Assembly (NCBI RefSeq): GCF_000004825.1
Contig: NW_008805068.1
Span: forward strand, 1,674,001 to 1,738,000
Reading direction: 5' to 3'
Length of the DNA stretch: 64,000 nt
Origin: Heterostelium album PN500
Taxonomy: Eukaryota > Evosea > Eumycetozoa > Acytosteliales > Acytosteliaceae
Position numbers and translations under genes: made by a program
The notes under the pieces: generated by a model
Seen by the model: only the letters and a program-made list of their open reading frames with translations
Told to the model about the DNA's origin: nothing
Databases searched by the model: none
Part shown: piece by piece, positions 45,608 to 57,756 of the stretch
Layout: each line of letters starts with the position of its first letter
How positions within the stretch are numbered: position 1 is the first letter of the stretch

Positions 45608-46255
45608 CTTTTATTTTATTATATTTGTTAAAGTTAAAATAATAATAAGAATAATTAATAAAAAAGAAACTTATATTGATTGTCGACAAAATTTTATAAA
45701 TAATAAAATAATTATTTAAATAAAGATATTATTTTTCAGAAATATTGTGTTCTCCACTGTTGTTGGTATGAAATGAACAAAGATTTTGAAAATCACAGTT
45801 GTGCGAGATTGATGCAATGTTTTCATGGAATAAAAAAAATCTGCAAAACATTCTTCATAAAAATGGTTAGTTTTTTTGGTGAGCACACAAAATCTATTTA
45901 TCGTTTGCAAGAACGAAAATTTTTTTTGACAACGAACAAATAATTCGACTAATCATTTTGTTTGCAGATTTTAATCACAAAACGAAACATAATTATTTGT
46001 AAGTTGTCAAAAAAAAATTTTGTTTCGTTTTATGATTAAAATCTGCAAACAAGATAGTTTTGTTTTGCTCAAAGAATTATTTGTGCAAACACTGAAAAAA
46101 AGAATATTCATTGAAGGTGTTCAATACATCAAAAAAGATTTTTCAAAATAAATAAATTTATTTTTTCCTTTTTTTTAAAAAAGGGTTTGATTTTCTTTGT
46201 TTATAAAGGAAATTTTGTCAAGAACAACCTATTATAATTAATTTATTAAGAAAGA
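45608..46255. promoter_or_regulatory. Shared promoter region of the divergent paralogue pair with interleaved inverted repeats
   Basis: Two pairs of inverted repeats interlock: B at 45958-45989 pairs with 46021-46052 (31 of 32 match) and A at 45920-45945 pairs with 45991-46017 (two mismatches), in the order A-B-A'-B'. A further related element (AATTATTTGT) sits at about 46074-46083, and a GTTTGCA-like word also at 45903. No coding region is seen here. Confidence 0.75.
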
Positions 46256-48319
46256 ATGACATCTTTTATTCAAGATTATAAAACATGGAGAGTTAATTTG
46301 ATGAAAACAAATGGAAGTGGAGCTGGAAACACAAGTTACATCCCCTCACTTACACCTGCCAACTTTATGTTACGGAGTACTTTCAAAGTGGTTGATGGAG
46401 TCAAACAAGATGTGGTAAAAGAAGAATCGGAATCGTATTTCGCCAGAATTCTATTGTATCATTTAAGTGATGATGGTTTGGCAGTGTTGAAGGTTTCAAG
46501 ACCGACCCTGGATGATGACATTTCCAAAATTCTCCAAAGTGATTCTGGATTTGTAGCTAAGATCACCAAATATGCCAAACTTTGGTTACTTGGTAGTATC
46601 TTTCAACAAAAGAGCAATGATAAATCAATTCCGTGTGAAGTGAAAGGAGATGTTGTCCAAGCTGAATTTAAACAGATCCAGTCAGACCCACTTATTTTAA
46701 GCCTCAAGATGAGATTGGCATTTTTGGCAATTTGTAGAAAAGCACCAGAGTTCCTTCCATATGCATATCAGGTAGACAGTCTCCAATTGGTCAGCAAAGT
46801 AAGAACCTATCTTTTGGATGATACCTATAAAAACAATTGGGTTAGATCCAACTTTGACCGTTTGAAGAGTAAAATGAATGATAATACCGCCAAGGATGAT
46901 GAAGTTTTCAATGAACTCAAGACCAAATTGGATATTTTGGATCCATCATACAGTCTCTCCAATGAAATAACCAATACCTATTACTCTTCATTATTGGTAC
47001 TATTTGGATCTATCAGTCTTAAGGACACACCTGCCACCAGACTGCTATTCAAGAGAATGACTCAAGACGCACTTCAAAAGATTGAAGCCAATCCGAAACA
47101 TGAATGGTATGAAACTGTGGTTTGGGCGAAGAAACAATTTCAAGGAAATATCGCAAGTATGGCAAATCAAATATCACGTGCTATGATGGAGTCTCTATCA
47201 GGCTCTCAATGGAGACTTGGAGGTGCGTCTGTCGATAATATTTTGACTTTGGAAAACGCAAGATATATTGGAAAGCTTCAAAAGATCGCAAATGCTTCAG
47301 GAGTATCTCTTTCAAGAGAAGCATACGAAAAATTCAAAAACAATAAGAATTTCTTCAGAATGTCTTCTGCAATATTCTTAATGTGTAATGCTGCTGGTAT
47401 CTATGCTGCTTTCAGATCTTGGGACAAATTAACCACTGTCGAAAAAGTGTTGACTTGGGTCAATGTTGGTTTATCAGGTGTAGATGTTATCACTTCATTG
47501 GTAGAGCTTTTCGCTCCATATAAGATTACCGATGGTATTCTTACCAAAAGAAATGTATTCACTTGGATTGGAAGTAAGTTTAAGAAATTAACTCCTTCAA
47601 GAGTTACACCATACAGAGCAGCTAATCTGGCCAGAAATACATCCAAATGGTCGAAATACATGAAACCTGTTAAGGTCCTCAGAGCAGTTTCTGTTGTTTT
47701 GATCGTAGTATCGATGGGATTCACAATATATGATATCGTAACCGCAGTCAATGATCAAGACTGGGGTATGTTAACACTTTCAGTTGCCGAATTTGCATTG
47801 GAACTTGGTCTTTTAATAGCTACTGTCATTACTGGTAAGTTACTATTATTGAATAATTTAATATTTTAGTTAACTAATATTTAATATTTTATCAATACAA
47901 TATTATTATATCTTTATTAGCAACTGGTAAGTTAGTTTATTTAATCTTTTATCAACTTCTTTTCCAATTTCATTTTATTAATTTGTTGTTTTGTTTTCTT
48001 TTTTTTCACAATAGCATGGACAGGACCTATTTGTTTGGCTCTTACCGTTGCATTGGTGGTTGTCGGTGTCATGAAAATGTTTTGGGAAGATATTAAACAA
48101 TTCTTTGTTAATACCTACAATACTATTCATGATTTCTTTAATGATCTATTCAATGGATCTCCAACCGGGAGATACGTAAGATCTGTTCAATCACAATACC
48201 AATTAACAACCGCTGAGTACCTTGCCAAGTGGAAAGAGTTAAACAACGTTAAACCCAATAGTGACGCTGATCAGTTGATCACCGCAATGATGAACATGGC
48301 TCGCGCCAATGAAAAATAA
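46256..48319 (+). CDS. Unknown dictyostelid protein with five hydrophobic segments, paralogue of the 43715 gene
   Basis: Exons 46256-47834, microexon 47921-47926 and 48015-48319, giving 629 residues (627 if the 6-nt exon is skipped; both keep the frame). The N-terminal 300 residues match the neighbouring paralogue at several blocks. The C-half carries a series of hydrophobic helices: SSAIFLMCNAAGIYAAF (about 365), VLTWVNVGLSGVDVITSLVE, VSVVLIVVSMGFTIYDIVT, LTLSVAEFALELGLLIATV and CLALTVALVVVGVMKMF. It ends with a charged tail (YLAKWKELNNVKPNS). The clustered amphipathic-to-hydrophobic helices could be membrane inserting. No signal peptide. Function unknown. Confidence 0.8.
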
Positions 48320-48477
48320 AAATAAATATGAAATTCAAAATGTTCCGAAGAGTTTTTCAAAAAAAAAAAAAAAAAAAATTTTTTTTTTTTGAAATGATTT
48401 TGATGTTAACAGATTTTTTTAAATTAAACAAAATTAACATATATTTGTTAAACTACAAAAAAACAGATAATTAAATA

Positions 48478-49862
48478 ATGTCAACTGAACAAAAGAAATG
48501 GAAGATGGGTGGTGATAAACCAATTAGAGTATACGTAGATGGTTGTTTTGATGTAGGTATTTTCACTAATAATAATGATGTGAGATATTAGATTATTTAT
48601 TTGATTTTTTTATTATTATTATTATATGTTGTGTTGTATTCTTTTTAGTTGATGCATTTCGGTCATGCCAATGCCATGAGACAAGCAAGAGAGTTGGGTG
48701 ATATTTTGGTTGTCGGTGTTCACACTGACGCGGAAATCGCTAGAAACAAAGGTCCACCAGTCATGAATGAACAAGAGCGTTATAAGGCTGTACGTGCCTG
48801 TAAGTGGGCCGATGAAGTTGCTGAAGGTGCACCATACACTGCCACTGTCGAACTTCTCAAGCAATTAAACTGTGACTTTTGTGTACACGGTGAGGATATC
48901 TCTGTCGGTGCCGATGGTAAAGATGTCTACGAAACCATTAAGAACTCTGGAATGTTTAGGTAGGTTGCTTTGATCGATATCTTTTTTTATTTGTTAAAAA
49001 CAACAAACAACTAGATCTTGTACTTACTTTAATCGATAAATTATAATAATAATAATCATATCAGATATATCAAGAGAACTGAAGGTGTTTCAACTACAGA
49101 GTTGGTAGGTCGTATGTTGTTGTTGACAAAGGATCATCTCCAAGGTGTCAACACTGTTTCCAATCCATTGAATGCCGTCAACACCAAAGATCTCCACAGA
49201 ATCTCACCATACACTAGTTTGTCACACTTTTTACCAACCACCAGAAAGATCGTTCAATTCTCTGAAGGAAAGTCACCAAAGCCAAACGACAAAATCGTCT
49301 ATATGGATGGTGGTTTCGATGTATTCCATGTAGGTCACACCGAAGCTTTGAGACAAGCCAAGGAATTGGGTGATTTCCTCATTGTCGGTGTTCACGATGA
49401 TGCCGTCGTCAACGAACAAAAGGGTTCAAACTTCCCCATTATGAATCTTCACGAACGTGTACTTAGTGTATTATCTTGCAGAGTATGTAAAATATAATAA
49501 TAATCATCATCATCAACCTAAAAAGTAATAATCAATGCTAACAGAGATAAATAATTAAACTATATATATATATATAGTATGTAGATGAAGTAGTTATTGG
49601 AGCACCATTCAACGTTACAAAGGAAATGATTGAAGGATTACATATTAATACAGTTGTACACGGTGACGACCCAGTCATCTCTAGAGATGGTTTGGACCCA
49701 TACAAAGTTCCAAAGGAATTGGGAATCTACAAAGAAATTAAGCACACAGAAGGTCTCACAACCACTGACATCATTCGTAGAATCATCGACAATCGTATTC
49801 AATTCGAAGCAAGAAACAAAAAGAAGGAACAAAAAGAAGTTACTTTTATTCAAAACAATTAA
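48478..49862 (+). CDS. pcyt2: Ethanolamine-phosphate cytidylyltransferase (PCYT2)
   Basis: Exons 48478-48552, 48649-48959, 49065-49482 and 49578-49862 give 362 residues. Two CTP-transferase repeats are visible, each with an HxGH motif: VYVDGCFD-LMHFGHANAMRQA and VYMDGGFDVFHVGHTEALRQ, then RYIKRTEGVSTTELVG and HTEGLTTTDIIRRI. This two-domain form is diagnostic for PCYT2, which makes CDP-ethanolamine in the Kennedy pathway for phosphatidylethanolamine (cytosol/ER surface). The first intron falls exactly between GCFD and LMHFGH. Confidence 0.95.
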
Positions 49863-50019
49863 ACTGATTTGCATTGTCAGTATTACACTCCCAAATCTCC
49901 TGCTTTTTTTACAATGACAATAGATACTCTTTAACATATTAAATAAAATTTAATTAACCAATCTGTTAAAGAGTGAGTAATTTATATACAAATTTATTAT
50001 TATTATTAATTTAAAGTTA

Positions 50020-51929
50020 TTATTGAATTGAACTGGTCATGTTTGGTTTGATATTGGAATTTCCAAGATAATAAATAAGTCTGGCGGCGATTCGAGCCTG
50101 TTGAACAGTACCTAAAAAAGTATATTCATCGAGCACCACATCGCTGGGTGTGTGGTATCGTGTGGATAGATAGGTGATAAGTATACGCTGGTAGTATTCG
50201 ATCGATTGGTTGATAAAATGTTGACCTATAGAAAGTGTAGTAGCTGGTATGCCACTTTGTAAGAATGGAAATTCGTCAGTTCTATACAAAAAGTCGAGAT
50301 TTGGAAATATATCTTGAGAAACCGTCATATTTTCGTCGGCAGCCGATACATTGAGCACTTGGTCGAGTTGCTTTGAGAATCCAAAACCTAGAGAAACGAC
50401 ATCGGTTGTTTCATTATAAACGTTGGCAGTGTCGAAATTGACCATTGCAACGATACTACTTTGATTGGCGACCACACGTGGAAGATGATTCAAAAAATAT
50501 TGTGAACCGAGGAATCCATACTCCTCGCCTGTCACACTAATAAAAAGGACAGTACGCTCGAATGTGGCTATCGGTCCCACTTGTGAGAAGGTTGGCGTAG
50601 AGGCTATTTTCTGGTATAATCCAAGTGCCGTTGCAACTTCCATCAATATCGAAACACCTGCTGCATTGTCAACTGCTCCATGGAAGATCTGTGTCTTACC
50701 ACCAACATTAAGAGTTCCAAGATGGTCATGATGAGCCATCATTACTACTACTTCACTTGGATTCTTAGTTCCTACAAATCCACCAATTACCGTTTGACTG
50801 TCTTTAACTGTACCATTTATCTATTATGAATATAATTGTTGAAAAAAAGATTAACTTAATCACATTTTCATTTCAAAGATATAATGATTATTAAACATAC
50901 ATTAAAAGTTACAGAATACTTATTCTTTAATTGGATTGGCTGGAATGATTTGGAATTGGCAGCTATTTCCCATTGGGCAAGAGTAGCGCCTGCATCCGCG
51001 GCCAATTGAACAGAATTGGGATAGGACAACCAACCTTTAACCTGTAGTGGATTCTTATAAACTGTTTCACTAAGGACAATCTGTTGGATCGCATATTGCT
51101 GGACCAATGGATCCCATGGCACAACCTTTAGAGTGGTTGTGTTACTATAGATAAATAATAGACCAGCACATCCATGTTGTCTAGCAAACTCATATTTGAC
51201 TGTAGCTCTTCCATAATTATTACTGAATGTACTGGGATTATCTGAAAATGCTACAGCTATCTTGTCTTTTACATCGACGTTTTTGTAGTCATTCCAATCG
51301 TGCTCTGGTGCTACAATACCATATCCTACAAATACCATTGGAATAGAATCTAAACTGACTGATTCTTGACGAAGTTCGGTGGAAAGTGTATAATTTACAA
51401 GAAAAGTGTAATCAGTTGAATCTATCTTGAGCTGTGGGTTTTCCAACTTGAAAGAATAGATTGGAACCTTTTGAATATAGGAATCGTTGTCACCATGCGG
51501 TTCCAATCCAATCGTTTGAAATACAGTTTGTACAAAGTCAACGGCCATTTGCTCACCAAGAGTGCCTGGCTCTCTGCCTTGAAAGACATCGGACGACAGT
51601 TTGATCGTATTTTCTCTTATTCTATTCGATTTTATATTATCTAATACCCAGAGAGGTAATTTATTATTTTCATAGCTTGTATTTTCATTATTATCATTAC
51701 CAGCTGAATCTATTGAAAAATAAAAATAGTTAATTTACGAATGTTTTAAAACATAATTTTTAAATTATTAATCTAATTACTTACGATCTAAAGAATTGGA
51801 AAGAGAAATTGATAGTAAAATTACAGAGAAAAGCAATGCTAATATTCCAATCACCAGTCCAGATCCTCTCATACACCTTGGTGAATATATATATTGTAAC
51901 ATTGAAGTAGATTGACTATTATTTTCCAT
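50020..51929 (-). CDS. M28-family membrane-anchored aminopeptidase with PA-like insert
   Basis: Exons 51929-51785, 51709-50901 and 50820-50020 give 584 residues. A signal anchor near residues 25-45 (GLVIGILALLFSVILLSISL) marks a type II membrane protein. A PA-type region (VFVGYGIVAPEHDWNDYKNV) is followed by the M28 catalytic domain: AHHDHLG (His), GAVDNAAG (Asp), TGEEYGFLG (Glu pair), NFDTANVY (Asp) and TRYHTPSD (His). All zinc ligands seem present. It could trim peptides in the lysosomal or extracellular space. Exon 1 spans the anchor. Confidence 0.88.
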
Positions 51930-52999
51930 TTTAAAAAAAAAAAAAAACTTTAGAATAAATGATAATAATAAAATATTTTGATGATGTGGAAACAACAGAC
52001 AACAAACAAAACAATTAGATTTTGACCGGTCCAATTATTATGACATTAGAAACAACATCATCCAAAAGTAAAAAAATTAATTATAATATATAATTATTTG
52101 GATTGAAATTAATAATACAGTTATTAATTTGATTCAAATTCAGATAACCTTTTGATTTCTAAAATGTATGATGAGTAGTAATATGAATATTTAATTGTGT
52201 GCGTGTGTCAATTGAGTGGACGGTCAACAAAAATTTAAATTAAAAAAAGTCCACAAAACTAAAGTGTTGTTACAATGGATTAAGGATATATTAAAATGTT
52301 AAACTTGGCTAGACTCCAAGATATTTATTTGATTTTTGAATGGATAGTGTAAATTAAAATGAAATAAATGATGATTGTTGTGAATTCTAAATTGATTAAA
52401 ATATATATATTCGATTGAGGATCATCAAAATAAAATGTTATTATACATGTGAATTTGTTATTCCAACAATTTTTTATTTTGTTGTTGATCAATGGCAATG
52501 TTTTGAGTTTCTTCTTTTTCTTTTTCTTTTGTTTTATTTTTTTTTAAAAAAAAAATCATAGTTATAAATAGAGAGATTAGGAGGTAATTCAACTTGAAAA
52601 ACATCAGGTTATTAACTATCCATCATCAAATGTACACTGATAAATCTAAACTCCATCTACAAGTGGTGAGTAGCTTCCACTCTTGAGAGTGGTTTGTTAT
52701 ATGTATGTGGAGTGTTGTGTTAGTTGTGGTTATTGTTATTTTTTTCTCCACGTGTGTGTTGTGTTGATAATCGAAATTAGTTAATATATTAATTTGATTG
52801 GGTATATATGTATAAATGGTAAGTTCAAAACCAACTATATAATAACCTCTAAAGTATAAATATAAATTGTTTGCTCTCCTTTGTGTTACATTGTTGTTGT
52901 TGTTGCTGTTGTTGTTTTAACCAAATATACATAAATTTAATGAGTTTGTAAAAGTGTGATGTTTATGTGATGTGTATATATGTGTGTTAACCATTATTA

Positions 53000-53046
<47 letters not shown>

Positions 53047-54012
53047 GAAATTGATTGTTGACAATGATGAATACAATATTTGCTATTTATACATAACAAC
53101 AATAAATATTAATTATGATAATTTTAGAATAAACCTATAGTGTACTCTACTTTAGTATAAATGTTTATTTTTAATATTATAAAGAGTTGTTATTTTGGTC
53201 ATTTCATCATCATCATCATTGTTATTGTCTATATTTGATATTATATGTATATGACAGTTGCAGGTAAGAGTATCAAAATACTTGACTCAAATAACAAATA
53301 GTTTCGATGAATACAAACTTTGGTCTATTTCTCGTTTCTCTAGAAACAAGAGTGTCTAGAAATGATTGTGATTGATCGTTGTCATTGTTTGACTCCTCCA
53401 ATTCTATCTCTTGAGATCTATTCATCTGTTTTTTTTAAATTTTAAAACCTATAATGAAAATGAAGGAGTTATATTTTACTTAGATGAAACTAAACTCCTT
53501 TGTGAAGTGATATTTAACTATATATAAGACAGTTATATGAGTAATACTAATATTAAAGTTCAAAAAATCTGATAATATTTTTTCTTAATTTTTAAAAAAT
53601 TTTAAATTAAAAATCTTTTTTTTTTTTTTTTGGTTCGATGATGAGATTTATCTGATATTAATTCTCAAGGTATTTGAACAGATAATGTAATACAAGAATA
53701 TTTATTTTAAATGAATAATTGCATGAAATATAATATGTCTGACCAAATAGAGTTGGGAAAAACCTAAAGAAGTTTAAATTGTTGCGTTGAAAGATATCAT
53801 AGATTTTTCTTTTATTAGCTATAAATGATTATAAATTCTTTAGATTAAGTTACTATATCAAAGTTATAATGAAAGCACCTTTACATAATAAAAAAAATTG
53901 ATTTTTGAAAAAAAAAACAAAAAAAAAACAAAAAAATACGATTTGGTCAATGAAAAAAAGTGATCATTTTTTGTAATTTATCTATTTATTATTATTTAAA
54001 TTTATAACAACA
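51930..54012. other. 2.1-kb gene-poor region
   Basis: Divergent spacer between the M28 gene and the 54013 gene. It holds poly-T and poly-A runs, an (ATT)n tract at 52993-53046, a small hairpin (CCACTCT/AGAGTGG) at 52677-52692 and a repeated (GTT)n stretch at about 52890-52915. No ORF with coding character and no tRNA could be seen. Confidence 0.4.
52993..53046. repeat. (ATT)n microsatellite
   Basis: About seventeen ATT units with one GTT interruption near the start. Confidence 0.95.
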
Positions 54013-54828
54013 ATGGAGACAGAGTTGAATCAACAAGAAATCGATCAAATTAGAAAAGCAACTATTGCTAGACAACAATTGATTGCTGCAACTGAGTTTA
54101 TGTAGGTCAATCAAAAAACTATCTAGATCAAATATCATTTCGCTCTCTATCTCAAACTAGTGGAACGCGATTTACATATGTCACATACAACTTTATGTTA
54201 TAAATCATAGTATATCAATGATATTCGATAATATCAAGATATTATCAAAAGAGAGATAGATTATCTAGAAGAAAAACAGTCAAATCGATTGGTTTGGATA
54301 AATCAATCAGGGAATCAATCATTAAAATAATATAAAACAGAGATCGATATTACAACTACATTAATATAACAGATGATATGATATATATGTATGATATTAA
54401 AACGCGCATGCGATACAAACAAAGAGTAGTTAACATAAAGCAGCAATGGAAAGAAAAGAAAGAGAAGAAGACGATATTTTCATATAATCTTAATATTTGA
54501 TTATTAATACATTTTTATCGATATCTATCCTATCTATCTATCAATTCAATATAGATACACAGCTAAATACTTAAAGGTTGCAGGTGGTGCACCAGATTAC
54601 ATTAGATATGAAAGATTCCCACATACAATTAGAATTTTCAGAGAGACTGGTTTCGCAATGAACCCAATCGATAAAGTAAACAGAATGAGATCCGGTGAGA
54701 TTCAATGCATTGGTCCACAGACCGTTGTAGCTAACGAAGGTTTTGAAATTAACCCAAGAAAATATTACTCTGAATGGGATATCGATTACAGACAATTCGC
54801 TCAACACTTGAAAGAATTCTCAAATTAA
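54013..54828 (+). CDS. Small conserved-looking protein of unknown function with a long intron
   Basis: Exons 54013-54101 and 54555-54828 give 120 residues. The joined reading (TEF-IYTAKYLKVAGGAP) is smooth and the second exon continues with DYIRYERFPHTIRIFRETGF and later ANEGFEINPRKYYSEWDI, with strong coding composition. It has no signal or membrane segment. The intron of 453 nt (54102-54554) is several times longer than its neighbours here. I do not recognise the family; a subunit of a larger complex is plausible. Confidence 0.72.
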
Positions 54829-54986
54829 ATAACAACAACAACAACCAATAAATTCAACAATAAAATATAAATTATAGAATATAGATCGATAGCATAAACA
54901 GATAGATAGATAAAAAACAAACAAAACAAAAACATAAAATAAAACAAACATTGTATTTTCAAGTAAAAATTAAAATATAAATTTAA

Positions 54987-56350
54987 TTATCCTTCTTTTA
55001 CTTTATTGATTTCATCAACATCATCAACATCATCAACATCAACTTCATCAACATCATTATCATTATCATTATTAACTTCATTTGATGATGATGATAATGA
55101 TGTTGTTGTTGTTGTTGTTGTTATTTTAGATACATCGAAAAGAGGTGCAACAGCAAATATACCTCTGTTTGCATTGTGATAGAAATCTTTGATGTCCCAT
55201 TGATGATGAGGGAATATTCGTTTGGCAAGGTCGTAGTGTGTCGGTCCCCAGTGTTTGTAGATCGATTGTGTGTTTACAAGTTGATTGTTGATTCTCAGTT
55301 TCAATTGTGGGAATTGCTCGACGCTGATATTGAAAGTCTTGAGTACCCACTGACCAAACTGCAGTTGTAGGTTCTTGTCTTCCCAATTCTGACTACGGTT
55401 GTAACGGAACAGCCACGGTAGAAACTCGTGCTCTGGAAACACCGTTTTCAGGTAGCTGAGGTATTGTTCGCGCGTCGGATGGAACCCGTAGCGAATGAAA
55501 TTGCGCGGTGTCAAACTGTAGAAATCCGATGCCTTTAGTTGATTGTGATCGGCGTACCACATGATGAAGGCAATACGCATGAGATCGTCTTGCATCGTCT
55601 TCTTTGGTATCGAGTTGAATCGCCAGGGCAACCAGTCGTACTCGGGAAATAGCTGAACCAACATCTTGTAGATCGATCCGCCATATACGTTCTTCAGTAT
55701 ATTCTTTAATCGATAGGTATTTATATTGTAGTGGTCATTGTCATCAACATCGCGATCGCCACCAACTGGATTCGCATCGTTAATGTCTATATAACTACTG
55801 ATCTGTTTCCATCCGATCGAGTAGTATCTCTTCAGACACTGTTGATCGTCTACTTTTTCATGTTCTTTGATCAAACCAACTGATCGAACGAATCTCTCAA
55901 ACAATGAAAATATAACACCATTTTTTCTGTCTATTATTAAATCGATTAGTGTTCAATTAATCGATTATGCTTTGTGTAGATACTAAAGTAGTTGAACTTA
56001 CAATATTTACGTAATTCTGCATTTGACATGTTATTTATAGATTGTTGTAACTCTTCATTGTTTTGTTCTGTTGGCGATGAATCGGTTGGTATTGTAGGTG
56101 GTGTTGTTGTTGTAATGGTGGTGGTATTAGGTATGGATGTTGTTGTTGTCGTCGTTGAAAATGGTCGATATATGTTAAAACTTAAATAAGTATGATGATT
56201 AAAACTATTTACATTGTTTGATTGGCTATTAAAAGTATACTGTGTATTATTATTATTATTAGTTATTCCTTTTTGTAAACGATAAGATATGCATTGTTGA
56301 ATGCTGTTAGTATTACTGTAAATCTTATTTATATTTCTCAATTGATACAT
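54987..56350 (-). CDS. Probable mitochondrial protein with FPEx-WLPW repeats
   Basis: Exons 56350-56002 and 55930-54987 give 430 residues. The N-terminus (MYQLRNINKIYSNTNSIQQC, later basic and Asn/Thr-rich) looks like a mitochondrial presequence with simple-sequence spacer. The core has repeats ending LFPEYDWLPWRF, VFPEHEFLPWLF and IFPHHQWDIKDF, each about 60-70 residues after the previous. The C-tail is Thr, Ser and Asp/Glu-Val rich. The Trp/Pro repeat suggests a small helical module that may bind nucleic acid or RNA in the organelle. I do not know the family by name. Confidence 0.65.
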
Positions 56351-57072
56351 GATTACTCAAAAGCATCATCAAACAAACAAACAAACAAACAAAATGATAA
56401 GTTTAATTTTTTTTTTTTTTTGGAGTTCGTAAACAAATTAATTTTTTCTTGTGTTTTGAAATTATTTTCAAGATTGATTGTTCAAAGAAATATCACACTA
56501 TGTAGTCTAAATATCAAACAAATGATTCAAATAATCCGTAGTTGTGTAATTATTAATTTTGTTTTTATTGACAATAATCAATCTAATATAATTTTGAAAT
56601 ACCATAAAATTGTTTGATCGTATTACTTGGAAAAACGACTTGTGTTAGATTTTTTTTTTTTGTCCAAAGGTGGGTTATGTAAAAACTAGTGTGGTTTTTT
56701 TACGTCATTGTCTCTTTTTAAATTAAATAAAAATGTATAACTTGCCATAGAATCTAAATCTGGACTAGAGATAAAAAAACAAAAATTTAATTTAGATATT
56801 TTTTTATGTTCAAGCACCTCAATAGTGTAATCTAATTTCAAAGATGATCTAAATTAAAAATCATTACATCATCATTATACTAGTTTTTAGATTTTTTTGA
56901 ATAAAAACAACAGGAGGTCGATATCCACCTTTGAAGATTTTTTGATCCCACTTTAAAAAAATATCTATCAGAATTTTTTAGTATAAATACAGTCTTCGAA
57001 GACTGTATCTTGGACTTACATCATTTCCAAAATCAATCCTATTTAAACTCATATACAAAAACTAATTAAAAA
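56351..57072. promoter_or_regulatory. Promoter region of the small secreted protein, with a 22-nt palindrome
   Basis: 722 bp divergent spacer. A perfect 22-nt palindrome at 56987-57008 (half-site ATACAGTCTTC) overlaps a TATAAATA box at 56982-56989, 64 bp upstream of the ATG at 57073. A (CAAA)n tract lies at 56369-56392. Confidence 0.7.
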
Positions 57073-57586
57073 ATGTTGAAATACATCGTCCTTGCTTTCA
57101 TAGCTTTGTTTGCTTTTGCCCATGCTGGTAAGTTTTAATGAATTAATAGTTTTTTTTTTTTTTTAAGATTCTAATCTAATTTAAATCTATTAATGTAATT
57201 TTATAGCCCCAGCTTTCAGTGTTGGTCAATACAATTGGTTCTCTGATTCTCCATGTTCAGTTCCAGTCATTGTCAACCTTACATATGCCAATGGACAATA
57301 TTCCTCATCGAGATCCAGTGATAACTCACCATATTTAAGAAATGTTACTGTCAACTCTGATAATACTTTCACCGGTTTGGGAACCCTCTACAAGCCAGGT
57401 ACTAGTATCATTACTGGTACAACCACCGTCAAGGGTGTCATCAACAACCCATTCAACTTTATGGTTGTCTACAATCCAAGCACCAATCCATACTACGCAG
57501 GATCCAACAACTACTACAACCTTGTCTCATGTTCAATGGCAACTGAAGATCACGATTTACATTCTGGTCGTTTCGAAACTATTTAA
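57073..57586 (+). CDS. Small secreted protein, unknown (144 residues)
   Basis: Exons 57073-57127 and 57207-57586. A clean signal peptide (MLKYIVLAFIALFAFAHA) is cut near residue 18, at the exon junction. The mature part has two or three potential N-glycosylation sites (NLT, NVT), a low Cys count, and many Asn, Ser, Tyr and Thr (FSVGQYNWFSDSPCSVP). Dictyostelids have many such abundant, short secreted proteins, often strongly developmentally regulated; the promoter has a prominent palindrome. Family not recognised. Confidence 0.75.
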
Positions 57587-57756
57587 ATAAACAAAATAAA
57601 TTAAATTAAATAAAATAAAATTAAATTAAATTACAATGATTTTATCTGTTTACTTTTAAATTAAGTAGTTGGGATAGATATATTTTAGTACATAATAATT
57701 TATTATTATAATTTATTTGTGTTAGCAAAAGATGAACATCGATAATCATGATTGAT

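Noticed and set aside
53629-53660. TTGGTTCGATGATGAG resembling a tRNA T-arm
   Set aside because: No acceptor or anticodon stems around it; preceded by a long T-run.
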